In this document: positions 1-11,029 of the stretch, piece by piece | Numbering within the stretch: the first letter of the stretch is position 1 | Layout: every line of letters begins with the position of its first letter | Assembly (NCBI GenBank): GCA_030549495.1 | Contig: JAUIRK010000061.1 | Span: forward strand, 310,001 to 374,000 | Reading direction: 5' to 3' | DNA length: 64,000 nt | Source of the DNA: Nectonema munidae | Lineage: Eukaryota; Nematomorpha; Nectonematoida; Nectonematidae | Program-made: the position numbers and the translations under genes | The notes under the pieces: generated by a model | What the model was told of the DNA's origin: nothing | Database searches by the model: none | What the model saw: only the letters and a program-made list of their open reading frames with translations

Positions 1-385
1 AAAATAAAAGTTATCATTTTAATGCATACAACTCGTTATTCTATGAGGTTTTTGTTAAAAATCAGTATGTAAAAATTTTTTTTTTGTCAGTTAAGATTTT
101 CAACTTGCGCAAGCTATGTAGAAAGGTTGTAAAATGTCAGTTTTTTCTCAGTTTTAAAATTTATAAAAAATTTATTTAGTTTATCTGAAATTATTTTTTC
201 GTAATATCTTTCATGTATTTTTTACGTATATTGTCTTATTTTATCTATTTATCACTTAGTAATAATAGTTTTTTTTATCAAAGATGGTAAAAGCATAACT
301 TAATTTTATAATTTTGTTTAGTAAAAAATGTACATAAAAATATCATTATTTTTTTGTTTTTAGAAAAATTTTAAAATTTTTTTTA

Positions 386-1546
386 ATGGCATCGGGAACT
401 AGATCGAAAAAATCAATTTGGCTTATTGGATCCCCTAATCCAACAATACCTGCCCAGAAACTTCCATCTAAAGAAGAAGTTCTTCGTTATTTAATGTTTC
501 TTCACATAGAAATGAATGAAACACTAGCACAAAGTGTGAAACAAACTGCCTTAGATATTATGAAAATTTGGTCTTCAGAAGGGATTCCTACAAAACATCT
601 TCTTGCAGTAGTCTCCCATGTTAAAAAATTACACACTACTTGGCAGAGTTTGAAGAAAAGCATTCATCGTAAAACTATTACTAATGAAAAAAAACAAAAA
701 AATTTGAAAAATGACATCAAAGAGTTGTTTGATATAGCTCATGCTAATGCTATGAAAATGATAACCATTGATCAAGATAGGGAGTTTCTTGCTTCGCAAA
801 GAAAAAAAGGACGCCCGGGAAAGATTGGAAGTATTGACTTTAAGACAGCAAATACCTTAAATAAAATTGAAAGACGCAAAGAGGAAGAGTTGAAGAGAAA
901 AGAAAGATCAATAAAGGAGATGAATGCTGTTTCTGAAACCATTAGTCTGAAATCCTTTTCTTCTTCAAGCTCTACAGAATCTAGTCCAAATAAGCAATCA
1001 TCTAGTTCATTTGACTATCCCGCTTCCAATCCTTCTAAAAAAAGAAAAAAGAGAACACATGCTGTTTCATCTGAAGTAGCAGAAGTTTTGGATAGGACTC
1101 TTCTTAGCAATCGTTCAGCAAGTCGGGTTTTATTTACATTTGCTAAGCAATTTGAGCATAGCATAAATGGGTTTTCTTTAAGTCCTAGTGCAATTCGATC
1201 CACTCGTATTAAATGCAGAAAGCAACATGCCGAAAAAATAAAGCAAAATTTTAAGGTTAGCACCCCGCTAATAATTCATTGGGATTCAAAAGTGATGCTG
1301 GATCTAACTGGAAATGTTAAAATTGACAGATTGCCAATTCTAGTGACTGGAAAGGGATTTTCAAAAATTCTTTCAATTCCAAAGCTTAAAACGGCAAAAG
1401 CAGAAGAAACATCTGAGGCAATTTTATTTACTTTAAAAGAGTGGAATTTAACCAGATATGTTAGAGGAATGTGCTTTGACACTACTGCTGTAAATACTGG
1501 AGTACGGAATGGCGTTTGTATTAGTGTTGAAAGATGTTTGTATTAG
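386..1546 (+). CDS. Unrecognised 386-aa mobile-element-like protein, copy A
   Basis: This is the longest version of the frame carried by each macro-repeat copy. The start is the first ATG after a pyrimidine-rich tract ending in TAG. The N-terminal 180 residues are lysine-rich and mostly helical-looking. A serine-rich linker (about 191-215) is followed by a basic stretch KKRKKR that could be a nuclear signal. The C-terminal part has HWDSK with an aspartate at about residue 300 and CFDTT with an aspartate at about residue 365, then an NTG motif. Similar HWD...FDTT...NTG blocks occur, from memory, in repeated invertebrate proteins of unknown function. Two aspartates on successive predicted strands would suit the first half of an RNase H-fold (DDE-type) transposase; that is inference. 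The frame stops soon after NTG, so it probably lacks the C-terminal half. A host role cannot be excluded, but three copies in tandem favour a transposon remnant. Confidence 0.5.
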   Translation: MASGTRSKKSIWLIGSPNPTIPAQKLPSKEEVLRYLMFLHIEMNETLAQSVKQTALDIMKIWSSEGIPTKHLLAVVSHVKKLHTTWQSLKKSIHRKTITNEKKQKNLKNDIKELFDIAHANAMKMITIDQDREFLASQRKKGRPGKIGSIDFKTANTLNKIERRKEEELKRKERSIKEMNAVSETISLKSFSSSSSTESSPNKQSSSSFDYPASNPSKKRKKRTHAVSSEVAEVLDRTLLSNRSASRVLFTFAKQFEHSINGFSLSPSAIRSTRIKCRKQHAEKIKQNFKVSTPLIIHWDSKVMLDLTGNVKIDRLPILVTGKGFSKILSIPKLKTAKAEETSEAILFTLKEWNLTRYVRGMCFDTTAVNTGVRNGVCISVERCLY

Positions 1547-1552
1547 AAAGAA

Positions 1553-1656
1553 AGTTGGCCCTCCTTACTTTTAGTTTCGTATGTGCATAATTTGATAAAA
1601 ATTAATTATTAAAGACTAGGTTTATCTTTCAATTTTAAAAGTAAGGGGAGCCAACG
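1553..1656. repeat. Hairpin (MITE-like) just after the 386-aa frame, copy A
   Basis: About 20-bp inverted arms, GTTGGCYCTCCTTACTTTTA at left and TAAAAGTAAGGGGAGCCAAC at right, enclose roughly 60 bp. The left arm has one or two differences in this copy; copy B is a better match. A related but longer inverted repeat lies at 29039-29295. Confidence 0.7.
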
Positions 1657-1699
1657 ATATATTTAAAAAGAATAAATATTTTTTGATTTGAACATTTTT

Positions 1700-2047
1700 C
1701 GATTCTTTGATTATTCGACAAATATAATATTTAAAATCGTGCAAATTGCAAAGTATAGGTAATAACTTTTGTAACATCGTATGATGTAGCAAAATATGAA
1801 CAGAAAGTTTGATATTTTTTGATTTTTTAAAGAATATTTTTCGATTCTTTGATTACAGAATTTTATTTTGATTATTTGACAAATATAATATTTAAAATCG
1901 TGTAAATTGCAAAGTATAGGTAATAACTTTTGTAACATCGTATGAGGTAGCAAAATATGAACAGAAAGTTTGATATTTTTTGATTTTTAAAGAATATTTT
2001 TCGACTCTTTGATTACAGAATTTTATTTTGATTATTTGATAAAATAT
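1700..2047. repeat. Tandem repeat of about 161 bp (two units plus part of a third)
   Basis: The block AAATATAATATTTAAAATCG occurs at 1720 and again at 1881, each followed by the same GCAAAGTATAGGTAATAAC text and by TTTTTCGATTCTTTGATTAC. A shortened third unit ends near 2047. No coding potential was seen. Confidence 0.75.
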
Positions 2048-2050
2048 ATT

Positions 2051-2410
2051 ATATAGGTTGGAGATGAATTATCGCGGTATACAGGTTGGAGATGAACCAA
2101 CGTAGTATACAGGTATAATGTATATAGGTAATAACTTATGTAGCATCGTCTCCCCGAATGAGGTATATCAAATCTTACATCTAGCAGAATGTGAACAGAA
2201 AGTTGAACATTGTCTCCCTAGTTATTTGTACATGGAATAGAAACCATCGTAGTATACAGGTTGAAGGTGAATCATCGTAGTATACAGGTTGGAGATGAAT
2301 CATCGTAGTATACAGGTTGAAGATGAATCATTGTAGTATATAGTTTGGAGATGAATCATCGTAGAATACAGGTTGGAGAAGAATCATCGTAATATACGGG
2401 TTGGAGATAA
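2051..2410. repeat. 28-bp minisatellite, copy A
   Basis: About ten imperfect units of a 28-bp sequence beginning ATACAGGTTGGAGATGAATC and ending ATCGTAGT. Units differ by single bases (GGAGATG, GAAGGTG, GAAGATG). The run is interrupted at 2115-2245 by a longer spacer with CATCGTCTCC and CTAGTTATTTG. Confidence 0.85.
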
Positions 2411-2532
2411 CACGCAAGTTGTCTACCCGCATTCAACCGTACAGGTTATGAGAATATATCATTACATATTAGAGAAGAGTTTTCTAAACTCTTTATACTG
2501 AAAAAATATTTCTTCAAATATATTACTGTTTT

Positions 2533-3300
2533 AGTTTAAAATGCATCCCTTATCTGCTAATTAATGGTATGAAGCACATGGAAAATATAAACAGTAAAAT
2601 GGTATTTCTTAAGGACTTATGATATAAGTAATGTATTCTGAAAGCCCATAAAAAATGCTTTAATTTGGTATATCGCATGATGCATTTTGTTGAGAAATGT
2701 GAAAGTTATAAGCGTTTTAATATTTGACTAAGATTTAAGCTAGGAACACTACAAATAAACTAAGCGTACACTAGCCCGATAAAATAAACCACACACGCGT
2801 GCTAAAGATGTGGTGAAGCGTATGCGAGATAAGAATTCACTGCGCTCACAAACGCGTAATGCAACATGTGTTAATCTTTCTTCGCATAGTTATGCTCTAA
2901 AATCAATCAATAATGTGATTTATTCCTCGCACACTGTCGGTATAAATATAACGAATGCCCTTTGTTAAAAATTAGAAAGGTTGTATCTAAACTAAATAAA
3001 AGTAGACTACGATTATCCAACAAAACTCGTACATTCAATCGACAAAACCACACACGCGTGCTAAAGATGTGGTGAAGCGTATGTGAGATAAGAATTCACT
3101 GCGCTCACAAACGCGTAATGCAACATGTGTTAATCTTTCTTCGCATAATTATGCTCTAAAATCAATCAATAATGTGATTTATTCTTCGCACACTGTCGGT
3201 ATAAATATAACGAATGCCCTTTGTTAAAAATTAGAAAGGTTGTATCTAAACTAAATAAAAGTAGACTACGATTATCAATCAAAACTCGTACATTTAATCG
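2533..3300. repeat. Single 1.1-kb-type module start plus 258-bp tandem duplication, copy A
   Basis: The segment starting AGTTTAAAATGCATCCC at 2533 is present once here but three times in copy B. Within it a block starting ACCACACACGCGTGCTAAAG is directly repeated (about 2787 and 3046, period near 258 bp). It contains CGCGTGC, GTGGTGAAGCG and TCGCACACTGTCGG blocks, which are unusually GC-rich for this region. No coding frame was seen. Confidence 0.8.
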
Positions 3301-5714
3301 ACTTTTTTCACTTGAAAAATAATTTAAAATTTATTAGACAAATATTATACTGACCTATACTACTGACCCATAAAAAGTAAAAAATATATATTAATTTTCG
3401 ACAGTTTTATTTAACTATGACATTTTAAAATGTTAAAAACCATATTCTACTTTAGTGAATATAAAATTTTGAAGAAATAATATATTTACTCATCACGTTA
3501 ATTATTGGTATTTTTTGAAACTAGATAAAAGTTGACTAACCTCACATAAAAGCGGATTTTGGAAAAATAAAAATATATTTATTTGTAAAGCCTAGCCTAT
3601 TTTACGCACAAAGAGTATAGCTTCAAATCTTGTACATTCGATCAACATTTTTCACTTCAAAAATAATTTTAAATTTATTAGAAAAAAATTATACTGACCT
3701 ATACTACTGACCCATAAAAAGTAAAAAATATATATTAATTTTCGACAGTTTTCTTAAACTATGAAATTTTAAAATGTAAAAAATCATATTTTACCTTGGT
3801 GAATATAAAATATTGAAAAAATATTATATAAATTAAGAACGTTAATTATTATTGGTATTTTTTGAAACTAGATAAAACTTGACTGACCTCACATAAAAGC
3901 AGATTTTGGAAAATTGAAAATATATTTATTTGCATAACCTAGCCTATGTTAACCACAAAGAGTATACCTTTCCAATGATACCATTTTCATTCAATTTTTT
4001 TTTAAAAATCTTCACATTATGCTTCACTCAAAAGGTGGTCCGTAATTTTTTCAAAAATTTAGACAAAATTTTTCGAAGTAAAGTCCATTTATTAAAATTT
4101 TTTAAAACTTTTTCAAAAATAAATTATTCTAGAGTATGTAGCAAACGATAAGCTTTCTAATGATATATATATATCATGAAAAAGTAATATTGAAAAACAG
4201 TTTAATTCTTTCTTCAAATCAAACAAGTAAAAATTTTCAAAAAGTAGTTTTGGTAGTATTAATATTATCTATAAATTTAAAAGCGTATTCTGATAGAGTT
4301 TGATACGCTGATTCCAAATATGTAATTTGTTTGAAATGAATCGAATGATTTCTTAATTTTTTTTGAGGTCAAAGTTGAATTTTTTGTCATTTTTTCAAGT
4401 TCAAAAGCTAAAAAAAGTATTTAAAAAATGTTTAATTTAAAATATTTTTACATTTTCGTAATCAGTATAAAATTTCCTTTAAAATGAGATAATAAAATAG
4501 AAAATTGGATAAGTTTAAAATTTTTCGAAAATTTTGTAAAGGAACAACCCTTACAATTTTTCAAAAAAATTAAAAAAATTTTTTCTAAATTTTTCTACCG
4601 TAGTATGTTTAAATATCAATTATATATTATGAATGTGCAAAAAAAATTGAAAAAATAATTGCCATTCTTCATTTTACACGCTAAAATATAGTGAAAAATG
4701 GCAAAATTGTGCATATTGTTCAAGGGGTTATAAAAAAATTTTTGAATTTTTTTGAAAACTAAAAATAATTCAAAAATGTAGGTAAAAGGATGTTTTTTAA
4801 GATAGACATGGTTTAAAATGATTTTTAAAAAATTTCTCGCATAAAGTTTTGTTGCAAAGTTAAATTTTCCAAATTTAAAAAAAAAATTTTTTTTAAAAAA
4901 TAAAAAATTTTTTTTCCAAATTTTTTCACCATAGTGTGTTTAAATATCAGTTATATTTTATGAATGTGCAAAAAAAATTGAAAAAAAATTTAAATCTTCA
5001 TTTTACACGCTAAAATATAGTGAAAAATAGCAAAAATGTGCATCATGTTCAGGGCGTTTTTAAAAATTTTTTTGAATTTTTTTGAAAACTAAAAATAATT
5101 GAAAAATGTAGGTAAAAGGATGCTCTTTAAGATGCGCATGGTTTAAAATGTTTTAAAAAAAAATCTCGCATAACATTTTGTTTCAAGCAAAAAATGCGGT
5201 GATTTCAAGCATAATTTTTTTTGACAAATTGTGCAAAATGAAAAAAATATATGAAAAATAGAGATTTTTCAAAAATTTCAAATATTAGAATAAAGCATGA
5301 CTCAATCTGCATCTCATGATGAAAATATTAAAAAAAAATAATTTTAGTTGCATGAGTAAAATTTGATTAAAAATTTGGAAAATTGTGATTTTTGAGAGCG
5401 CATCCCGAAAAATAAAAAAAATAATAAATTTTTTTTGTCAATTAATATTCATAGCTTTAACAAAAAAAATTTTATAAAAAAAGTGCCAACCTCAAAATCC
5501 CAAAATTTGCATCTCTGCCTCGGGTGATTGCCGTGAATTTGGGGTGAGTCAGCATCACGCACAAACTCAGAATCTAAAATAAGGTGGATACGTGAAAAAA
5601 AAATGGGAAAACGCGCCCTCATCGCAAAAATTTTGCGCTTCAAAGTGTAAAAGTGTGGGAAAAGTTACGCAAAAAAAAGTTCGCGAAATATACCTACCTA
5701 TATATATATATATA
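3298..5714. repeat. AT-rich tail of copy A with two internal duplications
   Basis: A segment of about 342 bp starting TCGACTTTTTTCACTT is repeated with divergence (3298 and 3640). A second segment of about 331 bp, keyed by CCGTAGTATGTTTAAATATC (near 4598) and CCATAGTGTGTTTAAATATC (near 4929), is also duplicated. The rest is A- and T-run filler. The copy ends in a (TA)n run just before TTAGGGTGC at 5715. I see no gene in this stretch. Confidence 0.65.
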
Positions 5715-6112
5715 TTAGGGTGCTTTTAAAAAATAAAAGTTATCATTTTAATGCATACAACTCGTTATTCTATGAGGTTTTTGTTAAAAATCAGTATGTA
5801 AAAATTTTTTTTTGTCCGTTAAGATTTTCAACTTGTGCAAGCTATGTAGAAAGGTTGTAAAATGTCAGTTTTTTCTCAGTTTTAAAATTTATAAAAAATT
5901 TATTTAGTTTATCTGAAATTAATTTTTCGTAATATCTTTCATGTATTTTTTACGTATATTGTCTTATTTTATCTATTTATCACTTATTAATAATAGTTTT
6001 TTTTATCAAAGATGGTAAAAGCATAACTTAATTTTATAATTTTGTTTAGTAAAAATGTACATAAAAATATCATTATTTTTTTGTTTTTAGAAAAATTTTA
6101 AAATTTTTTTTA

Positions 6113-7272
6113 ATGGCATCGGGAACTAGATCGAAAAAATCAATTGGGCTTATTGGATCCCCTAATCCAACAATACCTGCCCAGAAACTTCCATCTAAAG
6201 AAGAAGTTCTTCGTTATTTAATGTTTCTTCACATAGAAATGAATGAAACACTAGCACAAAGTGTGAAACAAACTGCCTTAGATATTATGAAAATTTGGTC
6301 TTCAGAAGGGATTCCTACAAAACATCTTCCTGCAGTAGTCTCCCATGTTAAAAAATTACACACTACTTGGCAGAGTTTGAAGAAAAGCATTCATCGTAAA
6401 ACTATTACTAATGAAAAAAAACAAAAAAAATTCAAAAATGACATCAAAGAGTTGTTTGATATAGCTCATGCTAATGCTATGAAAATGATAACCATTGATC
6501 AAGATAGGGAGTTTCTTGCTTCGCAAAGAAAAAAAGGACGCCCGGGAAAGATTGGAAGTATTGACTTTAATACAGCAAATACCTTAAATAAAATTGAAAG
6601 ACGCAAAGAGGAAGAGTTGAAGAGAAAAGAAAGATCAATAAAGGAGATGAATGCTGTTTCTGAAACCATTAGTCTGAAATCCTTTTCTTCTTCAAGCTCT
6701 ACAGAATCTAGTCCAAATAAGCAATCATCTAGTTCATTTGACTATCCCGCTTCCAATCCTTCTAAAAAAAGAAAAAAGAGAACACATGCTGTTTCATCTG
6801 AAGTAGCAGAAGTTTTGGATAGGACTCTTCTTAGCAATCGTTCAGCAAGTCGGGTTTTATTTACATTTGCTAAGCAATTTGAGCATAGCATAAATGGGTT
6901 TTCTTTAAGTCCTAGTGCAATTCGATCCACTCGTATTAAATGCAGAAAGCAACATGCCGAAAAAATAAAGCAAAATTTTAAGGTTAGCACCCCGCTAATA
7001 ATTCATTGGGATTCAAAAGTGATGCTGGATCTAACTGGAAATGTTAAAATTGTCAGATTGCCAATTCTAGTGACTGGAAAGGGATTTTCAAAAATTATTT
7101 CAATTCCAAAGCTTAAAACGGCAAAAGCAGAAGAAACATCTGAGGCAATTTTATTTACTTTAAAGAGTGGAATTTAACCAGATATGTTAGAGGAATGTGC
7201 TTTGACACTACTGCTGTAAATACTGGAGTACGGAATGGCGTTTGTATTAGTGTTGAAAGATGTTTGTATTAG
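6113..7272 (+). pseudogene. Unrecognised mobile-element-like protein, copy B (frame broken near the end)
   Basis: Nearly identical to the 386-aa protein at 386-1546 (for example W-to-G at residue 12 and D-to-V in the VKID block). One A is missing from the run at about 7163-7166, so translation leaves the shared frame after LFTLK and stops at 7177, just before the CFDTT block, which survives in the DNA but in another frame. The downstream TAG of copy A is at 7270-7272. Near-identity with one frame-breaking indel suggests recent amplification without selection on this copy. Confidence 0.6.
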
Positions 7273-7279
7273 AAAGAAA

Positions 7280-7382
7280 GTTGGCTCCCCTTACTTTTAG
7301 TTTCGTATGTGCATAATTTGATAAAAATTAATTATTAAAGACTAGGTTTATCTTTCAATTTTAAAAGTAAGGGGAGCCAACG
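7280..7382. repeat. Hairpin (MITE-like) after the frame, copy B
   Basis: Arms GTTGGCTCCCCTTACTTTTA and TAAAAGTAAGGGGAGCCAAC are perfect reverse complements here, enclosing about 63 bp. This is the least altered of the three relatives in the window. Confidence 0.8.
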
Positions 7383-7779
7383 ATATATTTAAAAAGAATA
7401 AATATTTTTTGATTTGAACATTTTTCGATTCTTTGATTATTCGACAAATATAATATTTAAAATCGTGCAAATTGCAAAGTATAGGTAATAACTTTTGTAA
7501 CATCGTATGAGGTAGCAAAATATGAACAGAAAGTTTGATATTTTTTGATTTTTTAAAGAATATTTTTCGATTCTTTGATTACAGAATTTTATTTTGATTA
7601 TTTGACAAATATAATATTTAAAATCGTGCAAATTGCAAAGTATAGGTAATAACTTTTGTAACATCGTATGAGGTAGCAAAATATGAACAGAAAGTTTGAT
7701 ATTTTTTGATTTTTTAAAGAATATTTTTCGACTCTTTGATTACAGAATTTTATTTTGATTATTTGATAAAATATATTAT

Positions 7780-8140
7780 ATAGGTTGGAGATGAATTATC
7801 GCGGTATACAGGTTGGAGATGAACCAACGTAGTATACAGGTATAATGTATATAGGTAATAACTTATGTAGCATCGTCTCCACGAATGAGGTATATCAAAT
7901 CTTACATCTAGCAGAATGTGAACAGAAAGTTGAACATTGTCTCCCTAGTTATTTGTACATGGAATAGAAACCATCGTAGTATACAGGTTGAAGATGAATC
8001 ATCGTAGTATACAGGTTGAAGATGAATCATCGTAGTATACAGGTTGGAGATGAATCATTGTAGTATATAGTTTGGAGATGAATCATCGTAGAATACAGGT
8101 TGGAGAAGAATCATCGTAATATACGGGTTGGAGATAACAC
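7780..8140. repeat. 28-bp minisatellite, copy B
   Basis: Counterpart of 2051-2410 with the same unit order and spacer; a few units differ in GGAGATG versus GAAGATG, showing little independent expansion since the copies separated. Confidence 0.85.
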
Positions 8141-8259
8141 GCAAGTTGTCTACCTGCATTCAACCGTACAGGTTATGAGAATATATCATTACATATTAGA
8201 GAAGAGTTTTCTAAACTCTTTATACTGAAAAAATATTTCTTCAAATATATTACTGTTTT

Positions 8260-11029
8260 AGTTTAAAATGCATCCCTTATCTGCTAATTAATGGTATGAA
8301 GCACATGGAAAATATAAACAGTAAAATGGTATTTCTTAAGGACTTATGATATAAGTAATGTATTCTGAAAACCCATAAAAAATGCTTTAATTTAGTATAT
8401 CGCAGGATTCATTTTGTTGAGAAATGTGAAAGTTATAAGCGTTTTAATATTTGACTAAAATTTAAGCTAGGAACACTACAAATAAACTAAGCGTACACTA
8501 GCCCGATAAAATAAACCACACACGCGTGCTAAAGATGTGGTGAAGCGTATGCGAGATAAGAATTTCTTGCGCTCACAAACGCGTAATGCAACATGTGTTA
8601 ATCTTTCTTCGCATAGTTAACCGCTATAATCAATAACAATCGTTTTAGAATCAATAATGTAATTTATTCTTCGCACACTGTCGGTATAAAAATAACGAAT
8701 GCCCTTCGTTAAAAATTAGAAGGGTTGTATCTAAACTAAATAAAAGTAGACTATGATTATCCAACAAAACTCATTATTTCTTCAATGTGGATGCATGCGC
8801 ACACGTGTTAGATTCGAAAATTATAATTATTTTATAAAAATATAGAAATAAATTTAGGATTATAGTGAAAAAAAAATAAATTCATGAGATTACTTATTGA
8901 GAAAAATTGATTAAAACACATATTATGATCTATTTATCTTCTCTTTAGAAATTTATATGCAGTAAACAATAATAAAAATAATATTTATCCAAAACATATT
9001 TTTTTCGAATCAAAGTGTAAATCAAACCCGCACTTATTGTATGATTAATTCAAAAGAAGTAAAAAACTAATGTTAATTTATAAAAAACCGAAAACTAAAA
9101 TGATTTTATAAAAATCTAAAAATAAATAGTGGACTACGATTATCCAACAAAACTTGTAGATTCGATCTAGATTTTTCACTTCAAAAATAATTTTAAATTT
9201 ATTAGAAAAACATTATACTGACCAATAAAAAAAACGAAGGTTAATTTATAAAAAAATGGAAAAACTAATACTATTTTATAAAAATCTACAAATACATTTA
9301 GATTCTGAGAGTAGAGTCGCTTTATAATTGTGCTGGAAATTGTCACATAATATAGATCAAAATTTGTCCTAATGAAAAGAGCTTTAGTTTAAAATGCATC
9401 CCTTATCTGCTAATTAATGGTATGAAGCCTATGGAAAATAAAAACAGTAAAATGGTATTTCTTAAGTACTTATGATATAAGTGATGTATTCTGAAAGCCC
9501 ATAAAAAATGCTTTAATTTGGTATATCGCATGATGCATTTTGTTGAGAAATGTGAAAGTTATAAGCGTTTTAATATTTGACTAAGATTTAAGCTAGGAAC
9601 ACTACAAATAAACTAAGCGTACACTAGCCCGATAAAATAAACCACACAGGCGTGCTAAAGATGTGGTGAAGCGTATGCGAGATAAGAATTCACTGCGCTC
9701 ACAAACGCGTAATGCAACATGTGTTAATCTTTCTTCGCATAGTTAACCGCTAAAATCAATAACAATCGTTTTAGAATCAATAATGTAATTTATTCTTCGC
9801 ACACTCTCGGTATAAAGATAACGAATGCCCTTCGTTAAAAATTAGAAAGGTTGTATCTAAACTAAATAAAAGTAGACTATGATTATCCAACAAAACTCAT
9901 TATTTCTTCAATGTGGATGCATGTGCACACGTGTTAGATTCGAAAATTATAATTATTTTATAAAAATATAGAAATAAATTTAGGATTATAGTGAAAAAAA
10001 AATAAATTCATGAGATTACTTATTGAGAAAAATTGATTAAAACACATATTATGATCTATTTATCTTCTCTTTAGAAATTTATATGCAGTAAACAATAATA
10101 AAAATAATATTTATCCAAAACATATTTTTTTCGAATCAAAGTGTAAATCAAACCCGCACTTATTGTATGATTAATTCAAAAGAAGTAAAAAACTAATGTT
10201 AATTTATAAAAAACCGAAAACTAAAATGATTTTATAAAAATCTAAAAATAAATAGTGGACTACGATTATCCAACAAAACTTGTAGATTCGATCTAGATTT
10301 TTCACTTCAAAAATAATTTTAAATTTATTAGAAAAACATTATACTGACCAATAAAAAAACGAAGGTTAATTTATAAAAAAAATGGAAAAACTAATACTAT
10401 TTTATAAAAATCTACAAATACATTTAGATTCTGAAAGTAGAGTCGCTTTATAATTGTGCTGGAAATTGTCTCATAATATAGATCAAAATTTGTCCTAATG
10501 AAAGGAGCTTTAGTTTAAAATGCATCCCTTATCTGCTAATTAATGGTATGAAGCCCATGGAAAATAAAAACAGTAAAATGGTATTTCTTAAGTACTTATG
10601 ATATAAGTGATGTATTCTGAAAGCCCATAAAAAAATGCTTTAATTTGGTATATCGCATGATGCATTTTGTTGAGAAATGTGAAAGTTATAAGCGTTTTAA
10701 TATTTGACTAAGATTTAAGCTAGGAACACTACAAATAAACTAAGCGTACACTAGCCCGATAAAATAAACCACACACGCGCGTGCTAAAGATGTGGTGAAG
10801 CGTATGCGAGATAAGAATTCACTGCGCTCACAAACGCGTAATGCAACATGTGTTAATCTTTCTTCGCATAGTTATGCTCTAAAATCAATCAATAATGTGA
10901 TTTATTCCTCGCACACTGTCGGTATAAATATAACGAATGCCCTTCGTTAAAAATTAGAAAGGTTGTATCTAAACTAAATAAAAGTAGACTACGATTATCC
11001 AACAAAACTCGTACATTCAATCGACAAAA
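8260..11029. repeat. 1,126-bp module in three direct copies, copy B
   Basis: AGTTTAAAATGCATCCC occurs at 8260, 9386 and 10512, exactly 1,126 bp apart each time. The first two modules are full length; the third runs into the 258-bp duplicated block as in copy A. Each full module adds a tail (TTATTTCTTCAATGTGGATGC onward) that copy A lacks. Modules one and two are nearly identical. No gene was seen. Confidence 0.85.

Larger units (their letters stand above)
1..5714. repeat. Composite tandem macro-repeat, copy A (5.7 kb, left edge cut by window)
   Basis: The sequence from base 1 reappears from about 5730 and again from about 13693 with only scattered differences, so this is the first visible copy of a head-to-tail array. 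The unit begins with TTAGGGTGCTTTT (seen at 5715 and 13678; cut off here by the window start). It carries a reading frame at 386-1546, then a hairpin, a 161-bp repeat, a 28-bp minisatellite, a 258-bp duplication and AT-rich filler. The first 385 bases hold no gene; a TTTTTTTGTTTTTAG tract at about 349-363 just before the frame resembles a 3' splice site. Confidence 0.9.

Noticed and set aside
1015-1263. 82-codon minus-strand frame present in all three macro-repeat copies
   Set aside because: It lies wholly within the plus-strand 386-aa frame; conservation is explained by copy identity.
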